Shown piece by piece: positions 44,334-56,303 of a stretch of 64,000 nucleotides of DNA. Location: NCBI RefSeq assembly GCF_042466685.1, contig NZ_CP170448.1, positions 1 through 64,000 on the forward strand. Direction: 5' to 3'. The notes under the pieces are model-generated. The model ran no database searches. It had not been told where the DNA came from and saw nothing but the letters and a program-made list of their open reading frames with translations. Source of the DNA: Vreelandella sp042466685. Its GTDB lineage: Bacteria; Pseudomonadota; Gammaproteobacteria; Pseudomonadales; Halomonadaceae. The position numbers and the translations under genes were made by a program. Within the stretch, counting starts at the first letter, position 1, and each line of letters begins with the position of its first letter.

Positions 44334-44891
44334 ATGCAAAGTTTGAAACATCACTTTCTGATGGCCATGCCACACTTAGAAGATCCTAATTTTGCCGGTA
44401 GCCTGATCTATCTTTGCGATCATGATAACAACGGCTGCATGGGGGTGATTACTAATCGGCCGTTGGAGATCACCCTTGAGGCGCTGTTTGATCAGTTGGA
44501 ATTAGGCGGTGAAACAAGTCCACACCGTAATGCGCCAGTTTATTACGGCGGGCCGATGCATAAAGATCGTGGCTTTATTCTGCATGTCGGCGATAGCCAG
44601 CAGTGGGACTCGAGTATTCAGGTCGAGGACGGCATTGCGTTGACGACTTCGCTGGATATTCTGCAGGCGTTCGCTGCCGGTGAGGGGCCTGAGCACTTTT
44701 TAGTCTGCTTAGGCTGCGCAGGCTGGGAAGTGGGGCAGTTGGAAGAGGAACTGAAGGAGAACAGCTGGTTAACCGTAGAAGCTGAGAGCAGCGTGCTCTT
44801 CAATACTCCGCCCGTTGAGCGCTTAACTGCGGCGGCTGGTTTACTGGGTATTGATCTTAACCTAATGACCCGAGACGCGGGGCACGCCTGA
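44334..44891 (+). CDS. yqgE: UPF0301 protein YqgE (AlgH family)
   Basis: The 185-residue protein begins MQSLKHHFLMAMPHLEDPNFAGSLIYLCDH, the family signature, and has GCMGVITNRPLE and YYGGPMHKDRGFILH. Its length equals that of E. coli YqgE (187). GGGAG before the ATG at 44334 favours this start over one at 44298. Biochemical role is unknown. Its stop overlaps the ruvX start (TGATGG), a conserved coupling. Confidence 0.93.
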   Translation: MQSLKHHFLMAMPHLEDPNFAGSLIYLCDHDNNGCMGVITNRPLEITLEALFDQLELGGETSPHRNAPVYYGGPMHKDRGFILHVGDSQQWDSSIQVEDGIALTTSLDILQAFAAGEGPEHFLVCLGCAGWEVGQLEEELKENSWLTVEAESSVLFNTPPVERLTAAAGLLGIDLNLMTRDAGHA

Positions 44892-45346
44892 TGGCCGAAG
44901 CGGGGCAGCGCTTAATCCTCGCCTTTGACTACGGCACCCGACGTATCGGTGTAGCGGTGGGCAATGAGTTACTACGCAGCGCACGCGAACTCACTCCACT
45001 GACGGCGCGGGATGGAATTCCCGACTGGAGTGTCGTGTCGCGGCTACTCAGCGAGTGGCAGCCGGACTTGTTAGTGGTAGGACTGCCGCTGAATATGGAC
45101 GGTAGCGAGTCAGATATGAGTATCCGCGCGCGCAAGTTTGGTAATCGTCTGCATGGTCGTTTTGGCAAACCGTTTGAAATGGTTGACGAGCGGGGCACCA
45201 CGCGGGAGGCGAAAATGATTGCTCGCGAGGCGGGCCATAAAGGCAACTACCGGCAGGATAGTGTCGATGGTATTGCGGCTATTCTTATTCTTGAAGGCTG
45301 GTTTGCCCACCAGGAAGGCCTACCTGGCGGGCGTTTGTCCCTATAA
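44891..45346 (+). CDS. ruvX: Holliday-junction resolvase-like nuclease RuvX (YqgF)
   Basis: RuvX belongs to the RNase H-like fold and is needed for 16S rRNA maturation and, in some species, for Holliday-junction resolution. The 151-residue protein has AFDYGTRRIGVAVGN (first catalytic Asp), LLVVGLPLNMDGSESDM, VDERGTTREA (Glu) and DSVDGIAAILILEGW (last Asp). It overlaps yqgE by 1 bp. It converges on pyrB. Confidence 0.94.
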   Translation: MAEAGQRLILAFDYGTRRIGVAVGNELLRSARELTPLTARDGIPDWSVVSRLLSEWQPDLLVVGLPLNMDGSESDMSIRARKFGNRLHGRFGKPFEMVDERGTTREAKMIAREAGHKGNYRQDSVDGIAAILILEGWFAHQEGLPGGRLSL

Positions 45347-45383
45347 CCTCTATCTTAAAATTCTCTTCTTAAGCTCTTGAGCT

Positions 45384-46409
45384 TTAACGATCCAGCGTGC
45401 CCGTTTGGCTTGGCACGTACCAACGCACAGGTCGCATATCTTGCTCAATCAGCTCATCAACATTGAGCAACGTTGCGAAAATTGCCATTCGCACGGGGAT
45501 ACCGTTATCGGTTTGGCGGAAAATCGCCAGTCGTGGGTCGCCGTTAAGGTCGACGTTTAAGTCATTGGCGCCGGGGCGGCTATCCCTGGGCAGCGGGTGC
45601 ATCACAATCGTGCTTTGACTGCAGCGGTGGTCGAGAAAATCACGATTGACCATAAAGTCATCGGACAACCCCTGGAAGCTCTCATTCATCTCGTCGGTAA
45701 AGCGCTCTTTCTGAATGCGCGTGGTGTAGACCACATCTAAATCGGCAAAGTCGCTGGCCAGTGATTCGCGTTGCTCAATGCGATGGCCCCGAGACGCCAC
45801 CAGGTCAATCAGCTTGGAAGGCATCTCAAGACCTGGCGGAGATACCAGGGTAATTCGCAGCGGGTCATAGAGTGATAAAAGCTTAATCAGGGAATGCACG
45901 GTACGGCCGTACTTCAAGTCGCCGGTGAGTAAGATATGTGCACCGCTCAGCGATTTACCCAGGCGTTGAAACTCTTTATCAATCGTATACAGGTCGAGCA
46001 GCGCCTGGCTGGGGTGCTCCCCAGGCCCGTCGCCGCCATTAATCACCGGTACATTGGTTGCCGCGGCAAATTCAGCCACCGAGCCTTGGTCAGGGTGGCG
46101 CATGACAATAGCATCGCAGTAACCGCTCATCACACGACTTGTGTCGTATAGCGACTCCCCCTTAGCCATAGAAGAGAACGTAAAGCCTGTGGTGTCGCAC
46201 ACGCTGCCCCCTAATCGGCAAAAGGCAGCATTGAAGCTTACTCGCGTCCGGGTACTGGCTTCAAAAAACAGATTACCGAGTACGGCTCCTTCTAATACTC
46301 GTGTTACCTGGCGTCGCTGAGCAATCGGCTCCATACGCGCAGCCACGCGCAGCAAGTGGTCTACGCTTTCGCGGTTTAATGAGTCGACAGTTAGCAAGTG
46401 ATGGCTCAT
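45384..46409 (-). CDS. pyrB: Aspartate carbamoyltransferase
   Basis: PyrB condenses carbamoyl phosphate with aspartate, the committed step of pyrimidine synthesis. The 341-residue protein is longer than E. coli PyrB (311). It has FFEASTRTRVSFNAAFCRLGG (STRT carbamoyl-phosphate loop) and GDGPGEHPSQALLDLYTI. The C-terminal half has VYTTRIQKERF and MHPLPR. GAGG precedes the ATG at 46409. In pseudomonads yqgE-ruvX is followed by pyrR-pyrB-pyrC; here pyrB lies on the other strand, with no pyrR or inactive dihydroorotase gene beside it. Confidence 0.95.
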   Translation of the reverse strand: MSHHLLTVDSLNRESVDHLLRVAARMEPIAQRRQVTRVLEGAVLGNLFFEASTRTRVSFNAAFCRLGGSVCDTTGFTFSSMAKGESLYDTSRVMSGYCDAIVMRHPDQGSVAEFAAATNVPVINGGDGPGEHPSQALLDLYTIDKEFQRLGKSLSGAHILLTGDLKYGRTVHSLIKLLSLYDPLRITLVSPPGLEMPSKLIDLVASRGHRIEQRESLASDFADLDVVYTTRIQKERFTDEMNESFQGLSDDFMVNRDFLDHRCSQSTIVMHPLPRDSRPGANDLNVDLNGDPRLAIFRQTDNGIPVRMAIFATLLNVDELIEQDMRPVRWYVPSQTGTLDR

Positions 46410-46680
46410 AGCGATCCTCGGCACAGTGGTGAAAAGAGCAGTAGATAACGCTAGTGTAACCGCCAATCAGGCTGGTGCCGAAGCGGTTTCATTCCGCCAA
46501 GGGAGGTAATTTGTAATTTTTCTACAAAACCGCTTGCCAACCCATCTTTGAGCCCGTAAAGTACGCATCCGCTGCCGGGGACGCCAAGCGTTACCAGCGG
46601 TGTATAAGGTGTAAAAGCCTTGGTTAGTCAACGAGTTAGCGGTTTTGGATGTGGTCAGGTTTGCATCGAAAACAACGCCC

Positions 46681-46708
46681 TTGACAACCGCCAGGAAATG
46701 CGTAGAAT
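46681..46708 (+). promoter_or_regulatory. rRNA operon promoter
   Basis: TTGACA at 46681-46686 and TAGAAT at 46703-46708, 16 bp apart, match sigma-70 consensus closely. A GC-rich discriminator follows (ACGCC), as in stringently controlled rRNA P1 promoters. The AT-rich stretch at about 46510-46530 could be an UP element or Fis region. The 46410-46680 gap otherwise holds the pyrB promoter region and no gene. Confidence 0.8.
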
Positions 46709-46779
46709 ACGCCTTCCTCGCTGAGGCAAGCCAGTTCAACGGCAGCCCGGTTGCTTTCACAGCAATCTTGCAGCGAAAC

Positions 46780-46791
46780 AGCTCTTTAACA
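46780..46791 (+). promoter_or_regulatory. boxA antitermination element in the rRNA leader
   Basis: AGCTCTTTAACA matches the boxA consensus TGCTCTTTAACA except at one base. boxA in the nascent RNA recruits NusB-S10 to prevent early termination. It lies about 70 bp downstream of the promoter and 180 bp before 16S. Confidence 0.75.
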
Positions 46792-46969
46792 ATTTGATCA
46801 GGTAATTCATGTGGGCGCTTGCTGATGTTGGTGGCAAATCACCAAATATCAAGGCAGGCGAACACAGCGATACTTTTCGGAGTATCACAGTGAATTCGTT
46901 TGAACCTTGAGCCAAGTTTGATTCGCTTTTGTTGCTTTCGAGCGACAAGTAAGGATCACAATGATTTTA

Positions 46970-48501
<1,532 letters not shown>

Positions 48502-48584
48502 AACGATGCGTCACAGTTAGTAAGCGTCCACAATGAATTACCTGATCAGATATAGAGCAAACGGTTTAAGCACGATCCCCTCTT

Positions 48585-48661
<77 letters not shown>

Positions 48662-48743
48662 AATTTTATCTACCGCTGCGTTATTTTATGACTCGCATAG
48701 CAGGCTATGCGTCGCCATAAAATGCCTTGCGCTAAATAAAATT
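48662..48743. repeat. Nested palindrome between tRNA-Ile and tRNA-Ala
   Basis: Three matched arm pairs lie one inside another: AATTTTAT with ATAAAATT (48662-48669, 48736-48743); ATTTTATG with CATAAAAT (48683-48690, 48716-48723); CGCATAGC with GCTATGCG (48694-48701, 48704-48711). The RNA would fold into a long interrupted hairpin between the two tRNAs. It may be a repeated palindromic element or a processing structure. Confidence 0.8.
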
Positions 48744-48777
48744 GGCCAGAGGTGAGCGTGACTAAGAGTGACTCGAT

Positions 48778-48853
48778 GGGGCCATAGCTCAGCTGGGAGA
48801 GCGCCTGCCTTGCACGCAGGAGGTCAGCGGTTCGATCCCGCTTGGCTCCACCA
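48778..48853 (+). tRNA. alaT: tRNA-Ala (anticodon TGC)
   Basis: A 76-nt cloverleaf with acceptor GGGGCCA and TGGCTCC, anticodon TGC in CCTTGCACG, TTCGATC in the T arm and an encoded CCA. It is the second spacer tRNA of the operon. Confidence 0.97.
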
Positions 48854-48976
48854 TTACGTTACTACCCTGTTAAATCCCATACCGTTTGTGAATGTTTCGT
48901 GACCACTGATAAGTCGCTGTGCTGTAACTGTTGTTTTAGTTCTCACACGCCGCTTTATCACTGTTCATTGAACAGC

Positions 48977-48988
48977 TGCTCTTTAACA
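48977..48988 (+). promoter_or_regulatory. boxA in the 16S-23S spacer
   Basis: TGCTCTTTAACA is an exact boxA consensus match, placed after tRNA-Ala and before 23S, as in other gammaproteobacterial rRNA operons. The remainder of the 257-bp spacer holds no gene. Confidence 0.8.
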
Positions 48989-49110
48989 ATGTATATCATG
49001 CTGACAAGAACACACCGTAAGGTGTGCTTCTTAAATTGTGATACGTCTCAAGCGTATCCGGCAAAATGAAACGTTATCATTGCGAAAATCCAGACTCCTT
49101 CGGGTTATAG

Positions 49111-52003
<2,893 letters not shown>

Positions 52004-52148
52004 TAACACCCAAGGGGTCTGGTCGTGATGATAACGTAGAGGTTGAGAGATCAACAGAACGCCGGATACGCAGCGTGTGGCCTGACTCACATGAGCAGGC
52101 GGCAGGCAATGAGACGATCACAAACAGCATGATGTACATTAACAGTTA

Positions 52149-52268
52149 CGCCTGACGACCATAGCACGCGTGAACCACCTGATCCCTTGCCGAACTCAGA
52201 AGTGAAACCGCTTAGCGCCGATGGTAGTGTGGGGTCTCCCCATGCGAGAGTAGGTCATCGTCAGGCAC
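52149..52268 (+). rRNA. rrf: 5S ribosomal RNA
   Basis: A 120-nt 5S rRNA: CGCCTGACGACC at the 5' end pairs with the 3' TCGTCAGGC, and the conserved CCGAACTCAGAAGTGAAAC and GTAGTGTGGGGTCTCCCC are present. It lies 145 bp past 23S and precedes the operon terminator. Confidence 0.97.
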
Positions 52269-52276
52269 TTATTATG

Positions 52277-52317
52277 AAAAATCCCCCAGGGCTTGCGCCT
52301 TGGGGGATTTTTTTTTT
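52277..52317 (+). terminator. Intrinsic terminator of the rRNA operon
   Basis: AAAATCCCCCAGGGC pairs with GCCTTGGGGGATTTT (one G-T pair) across the loop TTGC, followed by ten or more T. It is a strong rho-independent terminator directly after 5S. Confidence 0.95.
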
Positions 52318-52326
52318 GCATGGTCG

Positions 52327-52396
52327 TGAGGGGTGAATGGTGAGGAGTGAGGAGTAAATGGTGAGCAGTAAAGGGTAAGTCGTGAATCGTGAGTAG
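52327..52396. repeat. Degenerate heptamer array, ten units
   Basis: Ten consecutive 7-bp units all fit T[G/A]A[G/A]NNG: TGAGGGG, TGAATGG, TGAGGAG, TGAGGAG, TAAATGG, TGAGCAG, TAAAGGG, TAAGTCG, TGAATCG, TGAGTAG. The unit is the reverse complement of the units in the downstream array, so the two arrays are inverted. Being degenerate, it looks older. Confidence 0.8.
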
Positions 52397-52402
52397 AAAA
52401 CG

Positions 52403-52431
52403 TTGGTGAATGGCTATCTCCCGAATATCCT
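52403..52431 (+). promoter_or_regulatory. Possible dgt promoter between the two heptamer arrays
   Basis: TTGGTG (52403-52408) and TATCCT (52426-52431) are 17 bp apart. The match to sigma-70 boxes is partial. If it is used, transcription would begin near 52438, at the first CCTCACA unit. Confidence 0.3.
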
Positions 52432-52437
52432 GTTCCG

Positions 52438-52564
52438 CCTCACACCTCACACCTCACACCTCACACCTCACACCTCACACCTCACACCTCACACCTCACA
52501 CCTCACACCTCACACCTCACACCTCACACCTCACGCCTCACGCCTCACGCCTCACGCCTCACAC
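52438..52564. repeat. Heptanucleotide tandem array, 18 units
   Basis: Eighteen head-to-tail units: thirteen CCTCACA, four CCTCACG and one CCTCACA, then one extra C. It ends 57 bp before the dgt start codon. Such low-complexity arrays change length by replication slippage. All three + frames remain open across it, but a repeated 7-residue peptide is not a credible gene. Confidence 0.97.
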
Positions 52565-52600
52565 TAACGTGCGGTTTTCCGGTGTTTTATGTCAGAATGC

Positions 52601-52614
52601 TCTCCTTAAGGAGA
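52601..52614 (+). promoter_or_regulatory. Palindrome containing the dgt ribosome-binding site
   Basis: TCTCCTTAAGGAGA is a perfect 14-bp palindrome, and its second half is the AAGGAG ribosome-binding site for dgt. In RNA, TCTCC could pair with GGAGA across a TTAA loop and hide the site. The ATG eight bases further on (52622) has normal spacing; the ATG at 52616 is too close. Confidence 0.6.
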
Positions 52615-52621
52615 AATGCCC

Positions 52622-53953
52622 ATGACACAGATGCGCTGGGAGCAGCTACTTTCCCCACGTCGTCTTCACGACCAACGCTCAACAAGCACCCGCGAAATCG
52701 GCCGTAGTCCGTTTCATAAGGATCACGACCGAATTGTTTTCTCCGGCTCGTTTAGGCGCCTTGGTCGCAAAACCCAGGTGCATCCGCTGACCGAAAACGA
52801 TCATATCCATACGCGCTTAACTCACTCGCTAGAGGTTGGCTGTGTAGGCCGCTCTCTAGGGATGATTGTGGGTGAGCTGCTGCATGATCGTTTGCCTGAA
52901 TGGATCACCCCCGCGGATCTTGGCGTCATTATACAAACGGCATGCCTTGGCCATGACATTGGCAATCCCCCTTTTGGTCATGCCGGCGAGTATGCTATTC
53001 GTGATTGGTTTCAGCGAGCTCAAAGCAGCGGCCTGTTAGAAGGTCTTTCAGACGCTGAGCGCGAGGATCTGCTGACCTATGAAGGTAACGCCCAAGGCTT
53101 TCGGGTAATTACCCAGATCGAATATAACCAGTTTAATGGCGGCATGCGGCTATCAGCGGCCACGCTGGGGGCGCTGCTTAAATATCCTTGGACCGTTCGC
53201 TACAGCGGGCGCGCAGGCAAGTTTGGCGCCTACCAGTCAGAGCAGGCGCTGCTCAAAGAGGTCGCTCAGGCGGTAGGCTTATTACCACAGGGCGAACAGC
53301 GCTGGTGTCGCCACCCGCTGGCCTGGCTGGTCGAAGCTGCCGATGATATCTGTTACGCGCTATTGGATCTGGAAGACGGTTTGGAGATGGGCATCCTGCG
53401 TTATGAAGAGGTCGTCGAAATACTTCGCCAAATTGCTGGCGAGTTTCCGCCCGAGTATGCCGATATGCAGGCCCGTAACGTGTCCCAGCGTCGCCGTATT
53501 GCACTGCTACGAGGCGCGGCCATGGAGCGTGCGGTTAATGACGTAGGCGCGGTGTTCGTGCAGCATGAGCAGGCTCTGCTGAGTGGCACGCTCAGTGATG
53601 ACCTCTTAGAGCTGTGTCACCCTGATTTGGGGTGGGGCGTTCAGGCGGCGAAGCAGTTGGCTCGAGAGCGCATTTTTCAGAATGAGCGTAAGGCAAAGCT
53701 GGAGATAGGCGCTTATACGACGCTGGGTATTCTGTTGGAAGCCTTTATTGGCGCTGCGCACGAGCTTCATCATACAGGGCATTCATCGTTTAAACACCAG
53801 CGTGTATTGGCCCTGATAGGAGAAAACACGCCCCTGCCATCTTGGCCGCTCTACGATAGCTATCGACGAATGCTGGACTTTATCGGTGGTATGACAGACC
53901 ACTACGCGGTGGATTTAGCCCAGGAGATGGGCGGCCGTTTGCGCGGTGATTGA
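52622..53953 (+). CDS. dgt: Deoxyguanosine triphosphate triphosphohydrolase-like protein
   Basis: Dgt-type enzymes cleave dNTPs, typically dGTP, to the deoxynucleoside and triphosphate; some homologues take part in defence against phage by lowering dNTPs. The 443-residue protein has an HD domain: the metal-binding RLTHSLEV, CLGHDIGNPPFGHAGE and, later, DICYALLDLEDG. Start chosen at 52622 by spacing to AAGGAG. It lies just after the rRNA operon and has the heptamer array in its upstream region. It converges on the NERD gene. Confidence 0.92.
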   Translation: MTQMRWEQLLSPRRLHDQRSTSTREIGRSPFHKDHDRIVFSGSFRRLGRKTQVHPLTENDHIHTRLTHSLEVGCVGRSLGMIVGELLHDRLPEWITPADLGVIIQTACLGHDIGNPPFGHAGEYAIRDWFQRAQSSGLLEGLSDAEREDLLTYEGNAQGFRVITQIEYNQFNGGMRLSAATLGALLKYPWTVRYSGRAGKFGAYQSEQALLKEVAQAVGLLPQGEQRWCRHPLAWLVEAADDICYALLDLEDGLEMGILRYEEVVEILRQIAGEFPPEYADMQARNVSQRRRIALLRGAAMERAVNDVGAVFVQHEQALLSGTLSDDLLELCHPDLGWGVQAAKQLARERIFQNERKAKLEIGAYTTLGILLEAFIGAAHELHHTGHSSFKHQRVLALIGENTPLPSWPLYDSYRRMLDFIGGMTDHYAVDLAQEMGGRLRGD

Positions 53954-53964
53954 GTACTGCTTAA

Positions 53965-54873
53965 TTAAACCGAAGGTTGGCTCAAGTGCTTTAACTCCAT
54001 CAACTGAGCGCGCTCAAGCAGCACATTAATGATCTTGTCGTGGGTGGCGTCACTGAGAGGGCCTGGCGTTAGCTCTGTTATCTGTTTTGCAAGAGTATCA
54101 CCGCTAACCACCAGAATGTCCGGGGCGGCTTCGCTGTTATCTATTTTCCAACCCGGCAGCACCAATACGCCTCGTACGGGTACGGGCACACCGCAGCGAC
54201 GTTCAAGCCAGTGAGTTAGCCAGCTAACTCCTTGACGCGTTTTATGCAGTGGTCGGCGCTCTTGCCAGTGTGGAAAGCGCAAGCGTTCGCGCTCCACCGC
54301 CACTGTGTTGAGCTCATTGCCATCGGTGCCAATGGCAAGTGTCCTTGCCCGTGTCTCGACCACAAATACGCCATGGGGTGTTACGACAACGTGATCAATC
54401 GTGAAGCTATCGGTGGGCACATCGTGAAATACGTAGTAAGGGTGGGCGTCCGGGCGAACCAAGCGCTCGAGTTCCTGACCAACGGCGAGTTCGCAGGCTA
54501 AGCCTAATTTTAAGCGCCGGATACGCTGATAGTCGCGTACCAACAGTAATGAAAACGCCAGCACAAGTAAGGTGCTGAGCAGGCCATACAGCGCCCATTC
54601 GACCCAGTCTTGCCGCTCTACAAACAGCATACGCCCCATCCCGTAAACAAGCGGGGCGAGGCTGATAATGGGCCCTAATGCGCCATTTAAAAATAGGCTG
54701 GAAAACGCTTTGTCAAGACGCTGCCGCAGGGCTTGGCCCGGTTCGTGAAGGGGAGCGTTGAAAGGGGAGTGAACGCGAGCATCATGCAGGCTGCGCAGCG
54801 CAAGGACAATACTGGCCATTGCTGCCATGGGGAATAGGAAGATCAGGGGTAGCACGTATTCCAGCCAAGCCAT
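53965..54873 (-). CDS. Membrane protein with NERD (nuclease-related) domain
   Basis: The 302-residue protein has an N-terminal membrane segment (about 8-28) and two more (about 60-80 and 92-112). A soluble domain follows: AVGQELERLV, VFHDVPTDSFTIDHVVVTPHGVFVVETRAR, which fits the nuclease-like NERD core. In the ETR motif an Arg stands where many have Lys. NERD proteins are thought to have nucleic-acid-linked functions, but activity is unproven. The gene is convergent with dgt, 11 bp apart. Confidence 0.8.
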   Translation of the reverse strand: MAWLEYVLPLIFLFPMAAMASIVLALRSLHDARVHSPFNAPLHEPGQALRQRLDKAFSSLFLNGALGPIISLAPLVYGMGRMLFVERQDWVEWALYGLLSTLLVLAFSLLLVRDYQRIRRLKLGLACELAVGQELERLVRPDAHPYYVFHDVPTDSFTIDHVVVTPHGVFVVETRARTLAIGTDGNELNTVAVERERLRFPHWQERRPLHKTRQGVSWLTHWLERRCGVPVPVRGVLVLPGWKIDNSEAAPDILVVSGDTLAKQITELTPGPLSDATHDKIINVLLERAQLMELKHLSQPSV

Positions 54874-54943
54874 TGCAGTGCCTTGCTCTATAGAGACTTA
54901 TCTAATGGTAAGCCCTGACGATAAGTCATAGTGGTGTAGAGGC

Positions 54944-55318
54944 CTAACCTCCAGCGAGTTTAACCTGGTAACCCAGATCGCTTAATGCTTGACGCAAGGT
55001 GTCGCGATGATCGCCTTGAATTTCAATAACACCCTCTTTAACGGCTCCGCCAGTTCCACAACGCTTTTTAAGCGTTTTTGCCAAGGTTTTAAGCTCTTCG
55101 CTAGGCAGTGGAATGCCACTAATGGTCGTTACGCCTTTGCCTTTACGGCCACTCGTTTCGCGGCGAATCCGTACCACGCCATCCAGTGCCGCTAGACGCT
55201 GCTGCTCACTCAAATCATCGCAGTGGCAGGCATCAAGTGGTTCCCGGCAGGTAGGGCAGGTCTTGCCATGTTCGGTGGAGTAAACCAGCCCACCGAGCTG
55301 ATCTCGTAAAGAGGCCAT
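54944..55318 (-). CDS. yciH: SUI1/YciH family translation initiation-like factor
   Basis: The 124-residue protein carries the SUI1 domain: GVVRIRRETSGRKGKGVTTISG, KKRCGTGGAVKEGVIEIQGDHRD and the terminal VKLAGG. YciH in E. coli is an eIF1 homologue that discriminates against non-standard initiation complexes. Before this domain is a cysteine cluster, CPTCREPLDACHC (about 20-34), that could bind zinc; E. coli YciH lacks it. The start is ATG at 55318 or at 55321, both after GGGAGGAGG. It overlaps the upstream HAD gene by 1-4 bp. Confidence 0.92.
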   Translation of the reverse strand: MASLRDQLGGLVYSTEHGKTCPTCREPLDACHCDDLSEQQRLAALDGVVRIRRETSGRKGKGVTTISGIPLPSEELKTLAKTLKKRCGTGGAVKEGVIEIQGDHRDTLRQALSDLGYQVKLAGG

Positions 55319-56019
55319 CATCCTCCTCCCATTGAGTGTTGAGGCACAGGGGTTTGCCAGTACTCACGCGTGAGTCGCTCCACCACAGCGGGCAGTTGAT
55401 ACATATTACTGATCATAATAGCGTTTTCAGGCGTTGTTTCAGCATCTGGGAAACGGTTTAAGTGGATCACCGTCATCCCCGCTTGAAGCGCTGCGCGAAC
55501 ACCTACCAAGGCATCGTCTATGGCAATGCAGTCATGCGCTGAATAGCCCATGATACTCGCTGCGTATAAATGTAGACAGGGCTCGGGCTTCCAGCAATTG
55601 GCGGTATAACCACTGAAAAAACGTTTGCCGAAGTAGCGGCTAAGCCCTGTCGCTTCTAACGCCGTGTGAATTTTACTTTCAGGCCCATTAGAAACCACCG
55701 CACTGGGGTACGCCGATAAGGTATCCAGCGCTTCTTGGGCGCCAGGTATGGTCGTCAGCTCCTGGGCAAGTCGGCTGGCTAGATTGGCCCGCATAGAGGC
55801 TTCCATGCGGTCAAGTTGTTCAGGGTCAACCTCACCAAAGCGTTTTTGCAGTTCAGCAACGATGCGCCGAAAGCGCGCTCCGCGAAACTCGCCAAGATAA
55901 TCACTAGACGCGAAAGGCAGGCCTACTGAATTAAGACCGCTAGCCATCTCTTCGGCCAGAAGCGGTTCGCTATCGACAAGAGTGCCATCACAATCAAACA
56001 GCAAAAGTGGGAGCGGCAT
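55318..56019 (-). CDS. HAD-family phosphatase
   Basis: The 233-residue protein starts MPLPLLLFDCDGTLVDSEPLLAEEM, with the nucleophile Asp and acid-base Asp of motif I, then VSNGPESKIHTALE (motif II), WKPEPCLHLY (Lys), and AIDDALVGVRAALQAG (motif IV). It is a beta-phosphoglucomutase or phosphatase-like HAD enzyme, near the YieH type. Substrate unknown. AAGGAA stands before the ATG at 56019. Its stop overlaps yciH, so the two are probably co-translated. Confidence 0.87.
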   Translation of the reverse strand: MPLPLLLFDCDGTLVDSEPLLAEEMASGLNSVGLPFASSDYLGEFRGARFRRIVAELQKRFGEVDPEQLDRMEASMRANLASRLAQELTTIPGAQEALDTLSAYPSAVVSNGPESKIHTALEATGLSRYFGKRFFSGYTANCWKPEPCLHLYAASIMGYSAHDCIAIDDALVGVRAALQAGMTVIHLNRFPDAETTPENAIMISNMYQLPAVVERLTREYWQTPVPQHSMGGG

Positions 56020-56303
56020 TATGGTTCCTTGCAGCGACTTATGCACTGCCAGTGTTAGTTGAAGCCATCCATACTGCTATTGAACGGGATTTTACGTCAT
56101 TTGTGAACACTGTTTTGTTATTTTTTGCTTGCCTGAGCGCGACTCTTGAGCCAGCTTAAACGGCTACGCTGATTTTAGTGGACTGTTTTATGCCATCCCG
56201 CATCGGGAAACGCTGTTGCGTTAGCGTTGGAAATGGCTAAGCTGCGCTAAAGAGATAGCAGGGATACACTATCTTGTCATAACCACAACACGGAGAACGC
56301 CCA

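Noticed and set aside
52438..52564. Resemblance of the array to a CRISPR
   Set aside because: Units are 7 bp and contiguous, without spacers, and no cas genes are nearby.
52410..52625. 71-codon open frame through the heptamer array
   Set aside because: Its peptide is mainly a repeated LTPHTSH-type unit imposed by the 7-bp repeat (21 bp equals seven codons). No ribosome-binding site or family similarity supports it.
52622..53953. dgt plus NERD gene as a phage-defence island
   Set aside because: They converge rather than form an operon, flank a conserved rRNA operon, and no other defence gene, integrase or repeat boundary is present. A defence role for Dgt remains possible but is not shown by context.
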